Assembly: GCA_913774625.1 (NCBI GenBank)
Contig: CAJYHL010000041.1
Span: 1-64,000 of the forward strand
Length of the DNA stretch: 64,000 nt
Direction: 5' to 3'
From: an uncultured Acidovorax sp.
GTDB taxonomy: Bacteria > Pseudomonadota > Gammaproteobacteria > Burkholderiales > Burkholderiaceae_C
The notes under the pieces are model-generated. The model searched no databases. It was not told where the DNA came from and saw nothing but the letters and a program-made list of their open reading frames with translations. How positions within the stretch are numbered: the first letter of the stretch is position 1; the number at the start of each line of letters is the position of its first letter. Of this stretch, positions 35,497-45,167 are shown in pieces. The translations under genes were made by a program, and so were the position numbers.

Positions 35497-36462
35497 ATGA
35501 ATATCTCCCCCAAGCAGCTGCGCATGTTCCTGGCGCTGTCGGAGTCGCTGAACTTCAGCAAGACCGCCGAAAAGCTGTTCATCACCCAGCCGGCGCTCAG
35601 CAAGGCCATCCAGGACCTGGAGGCCGAACTGGGCCTGGCGCTCTTCGAGCGCACCACGCGCAGCGTGCGCCTCACGCCGGGCGGCGCGCGCATGGCGGTG
35701 CTGGCACGCTCGGTGGTCGGCGAGCTGGACGCTGGCCTGCAGCGCATGCAGTCGTCAGCCGAGCGCGAGGCGCAGCAGCTCGCCATCGCCGCCTGGCCGT
35801 CGCTGGCCTATGCGGTGCTGCCCGAGGTCTGCGCCGCGCTGGAGCGCCAGTTCCGCGCGCCGCAGCTGGCGGTGCACGACTGCGCCAACAGCGCCTGCAT
35901 CCAGCGCCTGCTGGACCACCAGGCCGACTTCGCGCTGGCCTCGGTGGCGCCGTCACACCCCGACCTGCGCTACGAAGAGCTGCTGCGCGACCGCTTCGTG
36001 CTGCTGTCCGCCGGCAAATGGCGCCGGCAGGTGGCCGAACGCCTGCGGCTGGAAGAGCTGCTGGCCCTGCCTCTGATCACGCTGACCGACGCCAGCACCG
36101 CCATGCGCTACATGAGCGCCGCCTATCTGCAGCGCGGCATCGACTACCGCCCGCGCATGCAGGTGGACCAGGTGGCCACCGTAGCGGGCCTGGTGAAGAA
36201 GGAGGTGGGCGTGGCCGTGCTGCCCTATCTGGGCGTGCTGCCCATCCTCGCCGGCATGCGCGGGGTGCAGATTTCGGAGATCAGCGACGGCCCGCTGCGC
36301 TCGGTGGGCATCGTCACGCGCCGGCTGGGCCAGCCCAGCGCCATCGCATCGGCCGCCATGCAGGAGGTGGCGGCCGTCGCCCGGGCGCTGATGGCCAGGC
36401 ACCCGGAATGGCTGCTGCCGCCTTCGCCGCGCCGTGCAAAGGCCGGCCAGGAGCTGGCTTAA
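35497..36462 (+). CDS. LysR-family regulator divergent from CMD/Bug operon
   Basis: LysR regulator of 321 aa. The HTH region is MNISPKQLRMFLALSESLNF to LFITQPALSKAIQDLEAELG. The effector domain runs from about 90 to 300. ATG 35497 has AGGA 4-5 nt upstream (CCAGGAATG), a short spacing. It diverges from the CMD-type gene, the standard layout for a LysR gene and its target. The 3' end overlaps the yghU stop codon: the two TAA codons share two bases of TTAA (36459-36462). The C-terminus ends in a Pro/Arg/Lys-rich tail. Confidence 0.9.
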   Translation: MNISPKQLRMFLALSESLNFSKTAEKLFITQPALSKAIQDLEAELGLALFERTTRSVRLTPGGARMAVLARSVVGELDAGLQRMQSSAEREAQQLAIAAWPSLAYAVLPEVCAALERQFRAPQLAVHDCANSACIQRLLDHQADFALASVAPSHPDLRYEELLRDRFVLLSAGKWRRQVAERLRLEELLALPLITLTDASTAMRYMSAAYLQRGIDYRPRMQVDQVATVAGLVKKEVGVAVLPYLGVLPILAGMRGVQISEISDGPLRSVGIVTRRLGQPSAIASAAMQEVAAVARALMARHPEWLLPPSPRRAKAGQELA

Positions 36463-37337
36463 GCGCCTGCGGCCAGCTTGTCCTGCGTGCGGGTATCGAA
36501 GTCGCTGGCATCGTGCCGCTCGTGCAGCTGGCTCGCCAGGTCGCCCCGCACCCGGTTGACCATGCGCCCGCGCCGCACGGCGGGGCGCTGCCCCACCTGT
36601 TCGGCCCAGCGCAGCACATGGGTGTATTCCTGCACCTGCAGGAATTCGCCCGCGTCGTAGGCCTCGCCCTTGACCATCAGGCCGTACCAGGGCCAGATCG
36701 CCATGTCGGCCACGGTGTATTCATCGCCCGCCACGTACTCCGTCACGGCCAGGCGCTGGTTCAGCACGTCCAGCTGGCGCTTGGCTTCCATGGCATAGCG
36801 GTCGATGGCGTATTCGATCTTGACCGGCGCATAGGCATAGAAATGCCCGAAGCCGCCGCCCAGGAACGGCGCGCTGCCCATCTGCCAGAACAGCCACGAC
36901 AGGCATTCCGCCCGCGCCGCGCCCTCCTTGGGCAGGAAGGCACCGAACTTCTCGGCCAGGTACATCAGGATGGCGCCGGACTCGAACACCCGCACCGGGT
37001 GGGCCGGGTCGGTGCGGTCCTGCAGCGCAGGAATCTTGGAGTTGGGGTTGATGCCCACGAAGCCGCTGCCGAACTGGTCGCCGTCGCCGATGCGGATCAG
37101 CCAGGCGTCGTATTCCGCCCCGGCATGGCCCAGCGCCAGCAGCTCTTCCAGCATGACCGTGACCTTCACGCCGTTGGGCGTGCCCATCGAATACAGCTGC
37201 AGCGGATGCCGGCCCACGGGCAGTTCCTTGTCGTGCGTGGCCCCGGCGACGGGCCGGTTGATGCTGGCGAACTGGCCGCCGTTTTCCTTGTGCCATTGCC
37301 AGATGGCGGGTGGGGTGTAGGAGGTGGTGTCGGACAT
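36459..37337 (-). CDS. yghU: Glutathione S-transferase YghU-type (Nu class)
   Basis: Cytosolic glutathione transferase of 292 aa, with strong resemblance over its length to E. coli YghU (288 aa), a Nu-class enzyme with disulfide-bond reductase activity toward organic disulfides and peroxides. Landmarks are YTPPAIWQWHKENGG, LPVGRHPLQLYSMGTPNG, NPNSKIPAL, FESGAILMYLAEKFG, GGGFGHFYAYAPVKIEYAIDR and the C-terminal QLHERHDASDFDT. ATG at 37337 matches the YghU N-terminus. It is probably monocistronic: polA lies upstream on the same strand, 135 bp away, and the LysR gene converges and overlaps by four bases. Confidence 0.96.
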   Translation of the reverse strand: MSDTTSYTPPAIWQWHKENGGQFASINRPVAGATHDKELPVGRHPLQLYSMGTPNGVKVTVMLEELLALGHAGAEYDAWLIRIGDGDQFGSGFVGINPNSKIPALQDRTDPAHPVRVFESGAILMYLAEKFGAFLPKEGAARAECLSWLFWQMGSAPFLGGGFGHFYAYAPVKIEYAIDRYAMEAKRQLDVLNQRLAVTEYVAGDEYTVADMAIWPWYGLMVKGEAYDAGEFLQVQEYTHVLRWAEQVGQRPAVRRGRMVNRVRGDLASQLHERHDASDFDTRTQDKLAAGA

Positions 37338-37472
37338 GCTGAATTCCAGGCAAAGGGACGAAGGCTGGCGGGCCGCCAGCGGTTGCCGGACCAGTTTAGC
37401 GACGGGGCGCCGGGGCTGCAGGGCTGGGGCCAATGGAGCTGCCGCTGCCGCCGGCCCCGGCTCCCATGGGGG

Positions 37473-40268
37473 TCAGTGCGCCTTGTCCCAGTTGGGGCCC
37501 ACGCCCACCTCGGCCAGCAGCGGCACCTTGAGCTGGGCCACCTCGGCCATGATGCGCGGCACTTCGGCGCGCACCCAGTCCACATCGCCCTCGGGCAGCT
37601 CGAAGACCAGTTCGTCATGCACCTGCATGATCATCAGCACGCCGGGCTTGTGCGCGTCCAGCACGCTCTGCACTTCCACCATGGCCTTCTTGATCAGGTC
37701 GGCGGCCGTTCCCTGCATGGGCGCGTTGATGGCGGCGCGCTCGGCGGCGCTGCGGCGCGGGCCGTTGGGCGAGTTGATCTCGGGCAGGTACAGGCGCCGG
37801 CCGAAGACGGTTTCCACATAGCCCTGGGCCTTGGCGGCGGACTTGGTGTCGTCCATGTACTGCTTCACGCCGGGGTAGCGCTGGAAGTAGCGGTCGATGT
37901 AGGCGGCGGCGGACTTGGTCTCGATGCCGAGGTTCCTGGCCAGGCCGAAGCTGCTCATGCCGTAGATCAGGCCGAAGTTGATGACCTTGGCATAGCGGCG
38001 CTGCTGGCTGCTGACCTGATCGACCTCGACACCGAACACTTCGGCCGCCGTGGCGCGGTGCACGTCCAGCCCCTGCGTGAAGGCGTTCAGCAGCGACTCG
38101 TCGCCCGAGAGGTGGGCCATGATGCGCAGCTCGATCTGGCTGTAGTCGGCGCTGGCGATCAGGCGCCCCGGCGGCGCGACGAAGGCCTCGCGCACGCGGC
38201 GGCCTTCGGCGGTGCGGATGGGGATGTTCTGCAGGTTGGGCTCGTTGCTGGACAGGCGCCCCGTCACCGCCACGGCCTGGGCGTAGTGCGTGTGCACCCG
38301 GCCCGTGCGCGGGTTGGCCAGCTGGCTAAGCTTGTCGGTATAGGTGCCCTTCAACTTGGAGAGGCTGCGGTGCTCCAGGATCTTGGCGGGCAGCGGGTAG
38401 TCCTCGGCCAGCTTTTCCAGCACCTCTTCGTCGGTGCTGCGCGCGCCGGTCGCGGTCTTCTTGACCACGGGCAGGCCCAGCTTGTCGAAGAAGATCTCGC
38501 CCAGCTGCTTGGGCGAGCCCAGGTTGAAGGGCTGGCCCGCGATCTCGTAGGCCTCCTGCTCCAGCTGCAGGATGCGCTGGCCCAGCTCGTGGCTCTGGCC
38601 GGCCAGCGTGGGCGCGTCGATCAGCACGCCGTTGCGCTCGATGCGGAACAGCGCCTCGCTGCTGGCCATCTCCAGCGCGTAGATGTCCAGCAGGCCGGGC
38701 TGGCCTTGCAGCAGCGGCCAGAGCACGCGGTGCACGTCCAGGGTCTGGTCGGAGTCCTCGCAGGAATAGGCAGCGGCCTTGTCCACGGGCACCTGGGCGA
38801 ACGGGATCTGGTGCGCGCCCTTGCCGCACAGGTCTTCGTAGCTGATGCCGCTGCGGCCCAGGTGGCGTTCGGCCAGGCTGGCGAGGCCATGGGGCTTGTG
38901 GACTTCGAGCACGTAGCTCTGCAGCATGGTGTCGTGCGCATAGCCGCGCACGTCGATGCCGTGGTTGGCGAACACATGGCGGTCGTACTTGACATGCTGG
39001 CCCAGCTTGGGGCGCGATGCGTCTTCCAGCCAGGGCTTGAGGCGCGCCAGCACCTCGTCCAGCGGCAGCTGCTCGGGCGCGTCCGGGCCTTCGTGGCGCA
39101 GCGGGATGTAGGCGGCGGCGCCCGGCTCCACGCTGAAGCTGATGCCCACGATCTCGGCGCGCAGTTCGTCGAGCGAGGTGGTTTCGGTGTCCACCGCCAC
39201 CAGATCGGCCGCCTGGATCTTAGCGAACCAGGCATCGAAGGACTCCCAGCTCAGCACCGTGTCGTATGCGACGGCGCGGCCCTGGGCGACTTCGGCGACG
39301 GCCGTGGCCTCGGCCGATGCGAACAGGTCGCCGCTGGTGCCTGGCCCGTCGGCCGCCCCAGCCGTGGCGGCAGCGGCGGAAGCGCCGGCCTCCAGCGCGC
39401 GGGCCAGGCCCTTGAAGCCGTACTTCTCGTAGAAATCCCGCAGCGCGGCCGCGTCTTCGGCGCCCACCGCGATCGAATCGATGGCGGGCAGTCCTTCGAC
39501 ATGGCCGACCAGATCGCAGTCGGTCTTGATGGTGACCAGCTCGCGGCCCTTGGGCAGCCAGTCCAGCGCGCCGCGCAGGTTCTGGCCGGCCACGCCCTTG
39601 ATCTCGTCGGCGCGGGCGATGAGCGCGTCGAGCGAGCCGTATTCATTGAGCCATTTTGCGGCGGTCTTGGGGCCCACCTTCGGCACGCCGGGCACGTTGT
39701 CCACCGCGTCGCCCACCAGGGTCTGGTAGTCGACCATCAGCGAGGGGGGCACGCCGAACTCGGCCGTCACGCCGGCCACGTCGCGGCGCTTGCCGCTCAT
39801 GGTGTCGATGATGGTGATGCGCTCGTTCACCAGCTGCGACAGGTCCTTGTCCCCGCTGGAGACGATGACCTCGAAGCCCTGGCGCGCGGCGCAGGCGGCC
39901 AGGGTGCCGATCACGTCGTCGGCCTCCACGCCCGGCACGCAGACCACGGGCCAGCCCAGCAGGCGCACCACTTCGTGGATGGGCTCGATCTGCGCGCGCA
40001 GGTCGTCGGGCATGGGCGCGCGGTGGGCCTTGTATTCGGGGTAGAGCGCATCGCGGAAGGTGGGGCCGCTGGCGTCGAACACGCAGGCGGCGTAGCCGGC
40101 GGGCACCTCGCGCTTCAAGGCCTGCAGCATGTTGATCATGCCGCGGATGGCGCCCGTGGCCGGGCTGGTCGGGTCGCCGGGCACGGCCCGCAGGTCGGGC
40201 ATGGCATGGAAGGCGCGGTAGAGATAGCTGGAGCCGTCCACCAGCACCAGGGTCTTGGATTTGCTCAT
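37473..40268 (-). CDS. polA: DNA polymerase I
   Basis: Repair and Okazaki-fragment processing polymerase of 931 aa with three domains. The N-terminal 5'-3' nuclease has LVLVDGSSYLYRAFHA. The 3'-5' proofreading domain appears active, with LVAVDTETTSLDEL providing the DxE pair. The polymerase domain has motif A DYSQIELRIMAHLSGD, motif B RRYAKVINFGLIYGMS and motif C QVHDELVFELPEG. ATG at 40268 matches the family start (MSKSKTLVLVDG); the open frame extends to 40388 without homology. It diverges from the DUF2782 gene by 59 bp. The order polA / DUF2782 / thrB is also found in Pseudomonas. Confidence 0.97.
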   Translation of the reverse strand: MSKSKTLVLVDGSSYLYRAFHAMPDLRAVPGDPTSPATGAIRGMINMLQALKREVPAGYAACVFDASGPTFRDALYPEYKAHRAPMPDDLRAQIEPIHEVVRLLGWPVVCVPGVEADDVIGTLAACAARQGFEVIVSSGDKDLSQLVNERITIIDTMSGKRRDVAGVTAEFGVPPSLMVDYQTLVGDAVDNVPGVPKVGPKTAAKWLNEYGSLDALIARADEIKGVAGQNLRGALDWLPKGRELVTIKTDCDLVGHVEGLPAIDSIAVGAEDAAALRDFYEKYGFKGLARALEAGASAAAATAGAADGPGTSGDLFASAEATAVAEVAQGRAVAYDTVLSWESFDAWFAKIQAADLVAVDTETTSLDELRAEIVGISFSVEPGAAAYIPLRHEGPDAPEQLPLDEVLARLKPWLEDASRPKLGQHVKYDRHVFANHGIDVRGYAHDTMLQSYVLEVHKPHGLASLAERHLGRSGISYEDLCGKGAHQIPFAQVPVDKAAAYSCEDSDQTLDVHRVLWPLLQGQPGLLDIYALEMASSEALFRIERNGVLIDAPTLAGQSHELGQRILQLEQEAYEIAGQPFNLGSPKQLGEIFFDKLGLPVVKKTATGARSTDEEVLEKLAEDYPLPAKILEHRSLSKLKGTYTDKLSQLANPRTGRVHTHYAQAVAVTGRLSSNEPNLQNIPIRTAEGRRVREAFVAPPGRLIASADYSQIELRIMAHLSGDESLLNAFTQGLDVHRATAAEVFGVEVDQVSSQQRRYAKVINFGLIYGMSSFGLARNLGIETKSAAAYIDRYFQRYPGVKQYMDDTKSAAKAQGYVETVFGRRLYLPEINSPNGPRRSAAERAAINAPMQGTAADLIKKAMVEVQSVLDAHKPGVLMIMQVHDELVFELPEGDVDWVRAEVPRIMAEVAQLKVPLLAEVGVGPNWDKAH

Positions 40269-40327
40269 GCGCGGATTGTGCCCGGCAAGGCCTGCCCCGC
40301 GCCGGGCGCAAGGCCTACAATCCCTCG

Positions 40328-40705
40328 ATGCGCGCCGCTCACACCTCCCTGCTCGTGCTGGCCCTGGCCAGCGCCTCGGCCCTGGCACAGTCCCAGGCCC
40401 CCGCCCCCGCCGCCCCCGCTTCCGCAGCGGGTGGCGCCGTCCAGCGCGAGCCGCTGGCCGAGCGCGACCAGGCCGGCAACCGCTACAACCAGCGCGTGGA
40501 GCGCATCGTGGTGGAGGACGAGGGCAGCCGCGTGAACGAGCTGCGCATCGGCGGCCAGACCCGCAGCATCACGGTGCAGCCCAAGACCGGCTCCATGCCC
40601 GAATACGAGGTGCAGCCCTCCGACGGCGCCCGCTCCAGCCCCGGCGGCCGCAACGGCTCCGAAACCATCACCGGCCCGCGCGTCTGGAACCTCGGCAAGT
40701 TCTGA
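40328..40705 (+). CDS. DUF2782-like secreted protein
   Basis: A 125-aa protein with a signal peptide (about residues 1-21, ASALAQ) and an Ala/Pro-rich linker. The core matches DUF2782: [20 protein letters not shown] and [17 protein letters not shown]. The function is unknown. In gamma- and betaproteobacteria it sits between polA and thrB, as here. A hairpin with a T-run follows at 40743-40770, so read-through to thrB may be limited. The extra C-terminal Ser/Gly-rich segment ([11 protein letters not shown]) is not part of the usual domain. Confidence 0.7.
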   Translation: MRAAHTSLLVLALASASALAQSQAPAPAAPASAAGGAVQREPLAERDQAGNRYNQRVERIVVEDEGSRVNELRIGGQTRSITVQPKTGSMPEYEVQPSDGARSSPGGRNGSETITGPRVWNLGKF

Positions 40706-40742
40706 GCTCAGCGGCTCCTCGCGGGCCCGGCGCCCGCACCCC

Positions 40743-40770
40743 AGGCCCGGCCATGCGCCCGGCCTTTTTT
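40743..40770 (+). terminator. Likely terminator after the DUF2782 gene
   Basis: AGGCC (40743-40747) pairs with GGCCT (40761-40765), extended by CGG/CCG with a bulge, then T6 (40765-40770). It lies 37 bp after the stop codon and 42 bp before thrB. Confidence 0.6.
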
Positions 40771-40811
40771 CCATCCGCCCCCTTTCCCTCTCTTTTCGTT
40801 GCCCTGACCCG

Positions 40812-41771
40812 ATGGCCGTCTTCACCGAAGTCTCACTCCCCGAGGCCAGCGATCTGCTGCGCCGCCTGAACCTGGGCACGCTCACCGAGCTGCGCGGCAT
40901 CGAGGGCGGCATCGAGAACACCAACTACTTCGCCACCACCGACCAGGGCGAATACGTGCTGACGCTCTTCGAGCGCCTGTCGGCCGAGCAGTTGCCCTTC
41001 TATCTGCACCTGATGAAGCATCTGGCGCATGCCGGCATCCCTGTGCCCGACCCGCAGGCGGACGCCGACGGCGACATCCTGCACCGCGTGGCCGGCAAGC
41101 CCGCCGCCGTGGTGGGCAAGCTGAGCGGCAAGAGCCAGCTGGCGCCCCAGCCCGTCCACTGCGCGGCCCTCGGCACCATGCTGGCGCGCATGCATCTGGC
41201 CGGGCGCGGCTACGACCGCCGCCAGCCCAACCTGCGCGGCCTGCCCTGGTGGAACGAGACGGTGCCGGTCGTGCTGCCCCACCTGGATGCCGGCCAGGCC
41301 GCGCTGCTGCAGTCCGAGCTGGCCTATCAGAACCACATCGCCGCATCCTCCGCCTACGCAGCGCTGCCCCGCGGCCCGGTGCATGCCGACCTGTTCCGCG
41401 ACAACGCCATGTTCGACGGCGAGACGCTGACGGGCTTCTTCGACTTCTACTTCGCGGGCGTGGATACCTTCCTGTTCGATCTGGCCGTGTGCCTGAACGA
41501 CTGGTGCATCGATCTCGCCACGGGCGCACACCATGCGGAACGCGCGGCCGCCCTGCTGGGCGCCTACCAGGCCGTGCGCCCGCTGACAGCCGAGGAACGC
41601 GCGCTGCTGCCCGCCATGCTGCGCGCCGGCGCCCTGCGCTTCTGGATCTCCCGGCTCTGGGACTTCTACCTGCCGCGCGAAGCCGCCATGCTCAAGCCGC
41701 ACGATCCGACGCATTTCGAGCGGGTGCTGCGCGAACGGGTGGCACATCCGGTGCAGGCCGCAGCTACCTGA
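40812..41771 (+). CDS. thrB: Homoserine kinase (APH-fold type)
   Basis: Phosphorylates homoserine in threonine synthesis. The 319-aa protein has the aminoglycoside-phosphotransferase fold used by the Pseudomonas/Burkholderia type, not the GHMP fold of E. coli ThrB. Landmarks are [15 protein letters not shown] (Gly-rich loop), the catalytic loop [16 protein letters not shown], and [19 protein letters not shown], which supplies the metal-binding Asp. The C-terminus [17 protein letters not shown] type segment is conserved ([18 protein letters not shown]). The start MAVFTEVSL is family-like. It lies after DUF2782 and before a BPSS1780-type gene with a 252-bp gap in which I see no gene. Confidence 0.95.
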   Translation: MAVFTEVSLPEASDLLRRLNLGTLTELRGIEGGIENTNYFATTDQGEYVLTLFERLSAEQLPFYLHLMKHLAHAGIPVPDPQADADGDILHRVAGKPAAVVGKLSGKSQLAPQPVHCAALGTMLARMHLAGRGYDRRQPNLRGLPWWNETVPVVLPHLDAGQAALLQSELAYQNHIAASSAYAALPRGPVHADLFRDNAMFDGETLTGFFDFYFAGVDTFLFDLAVCLNDWCIDLATGAHHAERAAALLGAYQAVRPLTAEERALLPAMLRAGALRFWISRLWDFYLPREAAMLKPHDPTHFERVLRERVAHPVQAAAT

Positions 41772-42023
41772 ACTGCGCTTGCCCCGCGCCCCGCGGTGCG
41801 GCTTCCGCGCAACGCATTGGGCGTCCCGCAGCCCCAGAAACCCCTTACGGGCCCGGAGATGCGCGGCTTTGCGCCATGCGTCCGCGCGGCGGCCTGACAA
41901 TGCAGGCAAAGCGTCGCGTTGCCGGCACCCGGCAGGCCCCGGAACCCCCTCCCAGACCATTTTTTCCAAGCCCGGCCTGGCTATCGCCCGGCCCGGACAG
42001 CGCTACACGCACATCGCACCGCC

Positions 42024-42854
42024 ATGAAACTCCACATCGTCCCCGCCCGCGCCGGCCTGGAATGGGTCCGCCTCGGCATCCGCGTCTTCTGGCGCCAGCC
42101 CATGGCGCTGGCGTCGCTGTTCTTCGTGACCATGGCCGCCATGTCCATCGCCACCATGGTGCCGCTGATCGGCCCGGCCTTGGCGCTGGCGCTGCTGCCG
42201 GCCGCCACGCTGGCCATGATGGTGGCCGCGGGCGACGCCACGCAGGGCCGCTATCCCACGCCGGCCCTGCTGCTGGTGGCCTTCCGCACCGGCCGCCAGC
42301 GCCTGCGCTCCATGCTCACCCTGGGGGTGCTCTACGCCATCGGCTTCCTGGCGGTGATGGCGCTTTCCGCCCTGCTGGACGACGGTCAGTTCGCCCGCGT
42401 CTATCTGGGCGGCGAGACCATGACCCGCGAAATGGCCGAGCAGCCCCAGTTCCAGGCCGCCATGTGGCTGACCCTGGCCCTCTACATCCCGCTGTCGCTC
42501 TTGTTCTGGCATGCGCCGGGGCTGGTGCATTGGCACGGCGTGCCACCGGTCAAGGCCCTCTTCTTCAGCATCGTGGCCTGCACGCGCAACTTCTGGGCCT
42601 TCACCGTCTATAGCCTGGCCTGGACGGGCGTGTTCCTGGGCGCGGGCATCGCAGCCAGCGTCATCGCCGCGCTGCTGGCCGTCATGGGCATGGGCACCGG
42701 CATCATGGCCGGCATCATGGTGGGCACGGCCATGCTGCTGGCCGCCATGTTCTTCACCTCGGTGGTGTTCTCGTTCCGCGACTGCTTCGAGCCGCCCGAA
42801 CGCCTGCCCACCGCCGAAAGCGACGGCCTGTCCACGCACACCCCAGCGGATTGA
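42024..42854 (+). CDS. BPSS1780-family membrane protein
   Basis: Integral membrane protein of 276 aa with about six hydrophobic helices. The opening KLHIVPARAGLEWVRLGIRVFWRQPMALASLFF is characteristic of the BPSS1780 family, which is largely limited to Burkholderiales and has no known activity. The C-terminus is polar (DCFEPPERLPTAESDG). ATG at 42024 gives this family start; the frame opens earlier at 41919 without similarity. It stands behind thrB, with which it often associates in the order, but here with a 252-bp gap. It could be transcribed separately. Confidence 0.8.
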   Translation: MKLHIVPARAGLEWVRLGIRVFWRQPMALASLFFVTMAAMSIATMVPLIGPALALALLPAATLAMMVAAGDATQGRYPTPALLLVAFRTGRQRLRSMLTLGVLYAIGFLAVMALSALLDDGQFARVYLGGETMTREMAEQPQFQAAMWLTLALYIPLSLLFWHAPGLVHWHGVPPVKALFFSIVACTRNFWAFTVYSLAWTGVFLGAGIAASVIAALLAVMGMGTGIMAGIMVGTAMLLAAMFFTSVVFSFRDCFEPPERLPTAESDGLSTHTPAD

Positions 42855-42893
42855 CCGATTCGTTCATCCGGCGGACACGCTGACGCCGCGCAG

Positions 42894-42927
42894 CAGTCAC
42901 CAAACATTCATCGTTCATTCCTAGCAT
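42894..42927 (+). promoter_or_regulatory. Pho box and -10 of the phoX-type gene
   Basis: CAGTCAC (42894-42900), spacer CAAA, CATTCAT (42905-42911): each 7-mer matches the CTGTCAT half-site at 5 of 7 positions with the canonical 4-bp spacer. A weaker third repeat CATTCCT follows at 42916. TAGCAT (42922-42927) lies 10 bp after the second repeat and fits a -10 box with no -35, as in PhoB-activated promoters. Confidence 0.65.
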
Positions 42928-43046
42928 TCGCGGCGGACGAGCTCGGGCAACCCCGGGCATACGTCCTTGCCCCCGCGAAGCCCGCCGGACCGCTCGCACG
43001 GTCCGCAGCAGAGGCCCTCACTTCTTGCACCCCCACTGGAATCACG

Positions 43047-45056
43047 ATGCACAACACCCCCCCGATGCCCTCGCGCCGCAAGGCCCTGCAATTCCTGGCC
43101 GGCATGCCCATGCTGCCCGTGGGCGCCAGTGCCAGCGCCATGGGCCTGCTGAGCGCCTGTGGCGGCGGCGATGACAACAACACCAGCACGGCCGGCAACG
43201 GCGGCGCTGGCGGCTCCGGCAGCGTGACCACCGCCAGCTACGTCTCGTCCAGCTTCAGCTCCATGGCCGCGCCTGCGCTGGCCTCGCCTGCCGCGATGGC
43301 CACCACTACGGTGGGCTCCGCGCTGACCGTGAAGTTCAGCGACAACACCACCCAGATCTACCAGCTGGCCTACCAACCCTTCTTCATCACCGGCGACCAG
43401 GTCCCCAGCACGTCTGGCGGCACCATCCTGGCCGGCGGCTACTTCGACATCAACAACCAGCCCATCATCGACGCTTCGGTGGCCGGCAAGGAACGCCCCT
43501 TCTTCTCCGACTGCCCGGACGGCACCTCGCTGCTGAAGCTGGACAACCCCAACGTCAAGGGCGTCAAGGGCAATCCGGTGTTCGCCGTGGTGCAGTTCGA
43601 ATACACCACCCGCAACCAGGCCCAGACCTCCATGTACGGCCTGCTGCCCTCGCCCATCGCCGTGCTGACGCTGGACCAGGACCCCGCCACCGGCAAGCTG
43701 AGCCTGGTCAGGTACCACAACGTGGACACCTCGGGCGTGAAGGGCCTGTGGATCACCTGCGGCGCCAGCCTCTCGCCCTGGAACACCCACCTGTCCAGCG
43801 AGGAATACGAACCCGACGCCACGCTGGCCACCAACGCCCAGCTGCAGGGCTTCAGCAAGGCCCTGTTCGGCGACGCCGCCAAGGCCAACCCCTACGACTA
43901 CGGCCACATGCCCGAAGTCACCGTCAACCCCGACGGCACCGGCAGCATCAAGAAGCACTACTGCATGGGCCGCATTTCGCACGAGCTGGTGCAGGTCATG
44001 CCCGACAACCGCACCGCGCTGATGGGTGACGACGCCACCAACGGCGGCCTGTTCATGTTCGTGGCCGACAAGGAAAAGGACCTCTCCGCCGGCACGCTGT
44101 ACGTGGGCAAGTGGACGCAGACCTCCGGCACCGGCCCCGGCGCCGGCAACATCAGCTGGATCAACCTGGGCCACGCCACCAGCGCCGAGATCAAGGCCCT
44201 GGTCGATGGCGGCATCAAGGCTTCCGACATCATGGACGTGAAGACCAGCGACCCGGCCGACAGCAGCTACACGCAGATCTTCTTCAGCGGCAAGAAGAAC
44301 TGGGTCAAGCTCAAGCCCGGCATGGAAAAGGCCGCCGCCTTCCTGGAAACCCACCGCTACGCCGCGCTCAAGGGCGCCTCCATGGGCTTCACCAAGATGG
44401 AAGGCACGACGGTCAACATCAAGGACAAGAAGGCCTATTCCGCCATGTCCTATATCCAGACCAGCATGATCAAGGGCAACGCCGCCAACCAGGGCGACAT
44501 CCAGGTCGAAGGCCCGAAGGCCGGCGCCGTGTATGAGCACACCCTGACCGGCGGCCAGAAGGACACCTCCGGCAACGCCATCAACAGCGAATGGGTGTCG
44601 GTGAGCATGCAGGCCCCGGCGGCCCTGGTCGGCGAAGACCTGCCCAAGGTCGACAACCTGGGCAACCTGGCCAACGCCGACAAGATCGCCAACCCCGACA
44701 ACATCAAGTTCGCGGAAAAGCTGCGCACCCTGTTCATCGGCGAGGACAGCGGCATGCACGTCAACAACTTCCTGTGGGCGTACAACGTCGATACCAAACA
44801 GCTCAGCCGCGTGCTGTCGGTGCCGGCCGGCGCCGAATCCACCGGCCTGCAGGCCGTGGACGAGATCAACGGCTGGACCTACGTCATGAGCAACTTCCAG
44901 CACCCCGGCGACTGGGAAAGCCCGCTGCACGACGTGGTCAAGCCCACGCTGGACCCGCTGGTGCGCGCCAACTACAAGGACCGCTTCGGCGCCTCTGTCG
45001 GCTACCTGACCGCCGTGCAGACGCAGATGACGCTGAGCAAGCCCAAGGCGGCTTGA
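43047..45056 (+). CDS. phoX: PhoX-family alkaline phosphatase
   Basis: Exported calcium/iron-dependent phosphatase of 669 aa (DUF839/PhoX). The twin-arginine signal is SRRKALQFLAGMP at residues 9-21. LLSACGGGD follows, which could act as a lipobox, so Tat-lipoprotein export is possible. The PhoX core has CGASLSPWNTHLSSEEYEPD, with a metal-ligand Glu pair, and further acidic stretches such as DNRTALMGDDATNGGLFMF. It releases phosphate from organic phosphates outside the cytoplasm. A Pho box lies 120-153 bp upstream, so phosphate starvation control through PhoB is likely. An intrinsic terminator follows at 45108-45136. Confidence 0.88.
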   Translation: MHNTPPMPSRRKALQFLAGMPMLPVGASASAMGLLSACGGGDDNNTSTAGNGGAGGSGSVTTASYVSSSFSSMAAPALASPAAMATTTVGSALTVKFSDNTTQIYQLAYQPFFITGDQVPSTSGGTILAGGYFDINNQPIIDASVAGKERPFFSDCPDGTSLLKLDNPNVKGVKGNPVFAVVQFEYTTRNQAQTSMYGLLPSPIAVLTLDQDPATGKLSLVRYHNVDTSGVKGLWITCGASLSPWNTHLSSEEYEPDATLATNAQLQGFSKALFGDAAKANPYDYGHMPEVTVNPDGTGSIKKHYCMGRISHELVQVMPDNRTALMGDDATNGGLFMFVADKEKDLSAGTLYVGKWTQTSGTGPGAGNISWINLGHATSAEIKALVDGGIKASDIMDVKTSDPADSSYTQIFFSGKKNWVKLKPGMEKAAAFLETHRYAALKGASMGFTKMEGTTVNIKDKKAYSAMSYIQTSMIKGNAANQGDIQVEGPKAGAVYEHTLTGGQKDTSGNAINSEWVSVSMQAPAALVGEDLPKVDNLGNLANADKIANPDNIKFAEKLRTLFIGEDSGMHVNNFLWAYNVDTKQLSRVLSVPAGAESTGLQAVDEINGWTYVMSNFQHPGDWESPLHDVVKPTLDPLVRANYKDRFGASVGYLTAVQTQMTLSKPKAA

Positions 45057-45107
45057 TGCCGGGCGCTGCCCGGCCGCTCCATGCGGGCTGCCGGGCGGCC
45101 CCTTTCC

Positions 45108-45136
45108 AAAAAAACGAGGCGCCAGCCTCGTTTTTT
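45108..45136 (+). terminator. Bidirectional intrinsic terminator after phoX
   Basis: AAAAAACGAGGC, loop GCCA, GCCTCGTTTTTT: a perfect stem flanked by A7 and T6. It ends transcription of phoX on the plus strand and of the convergent Nudix gene on the minus strand. Confidence 0.9.
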
Positions 45137-45167
45137 CATGGGGGACTCGGCCCTGGGGGCCGTGCCG

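Noticed and set aside
40706-40811. Gap between DUF2782 and thrB genes as an amino-acid attenuator
   Set aside because: There is no leader peptide with Thr or Ile codons and only one weak terminator hairpin, which fits the end of the DUF2782 gene.
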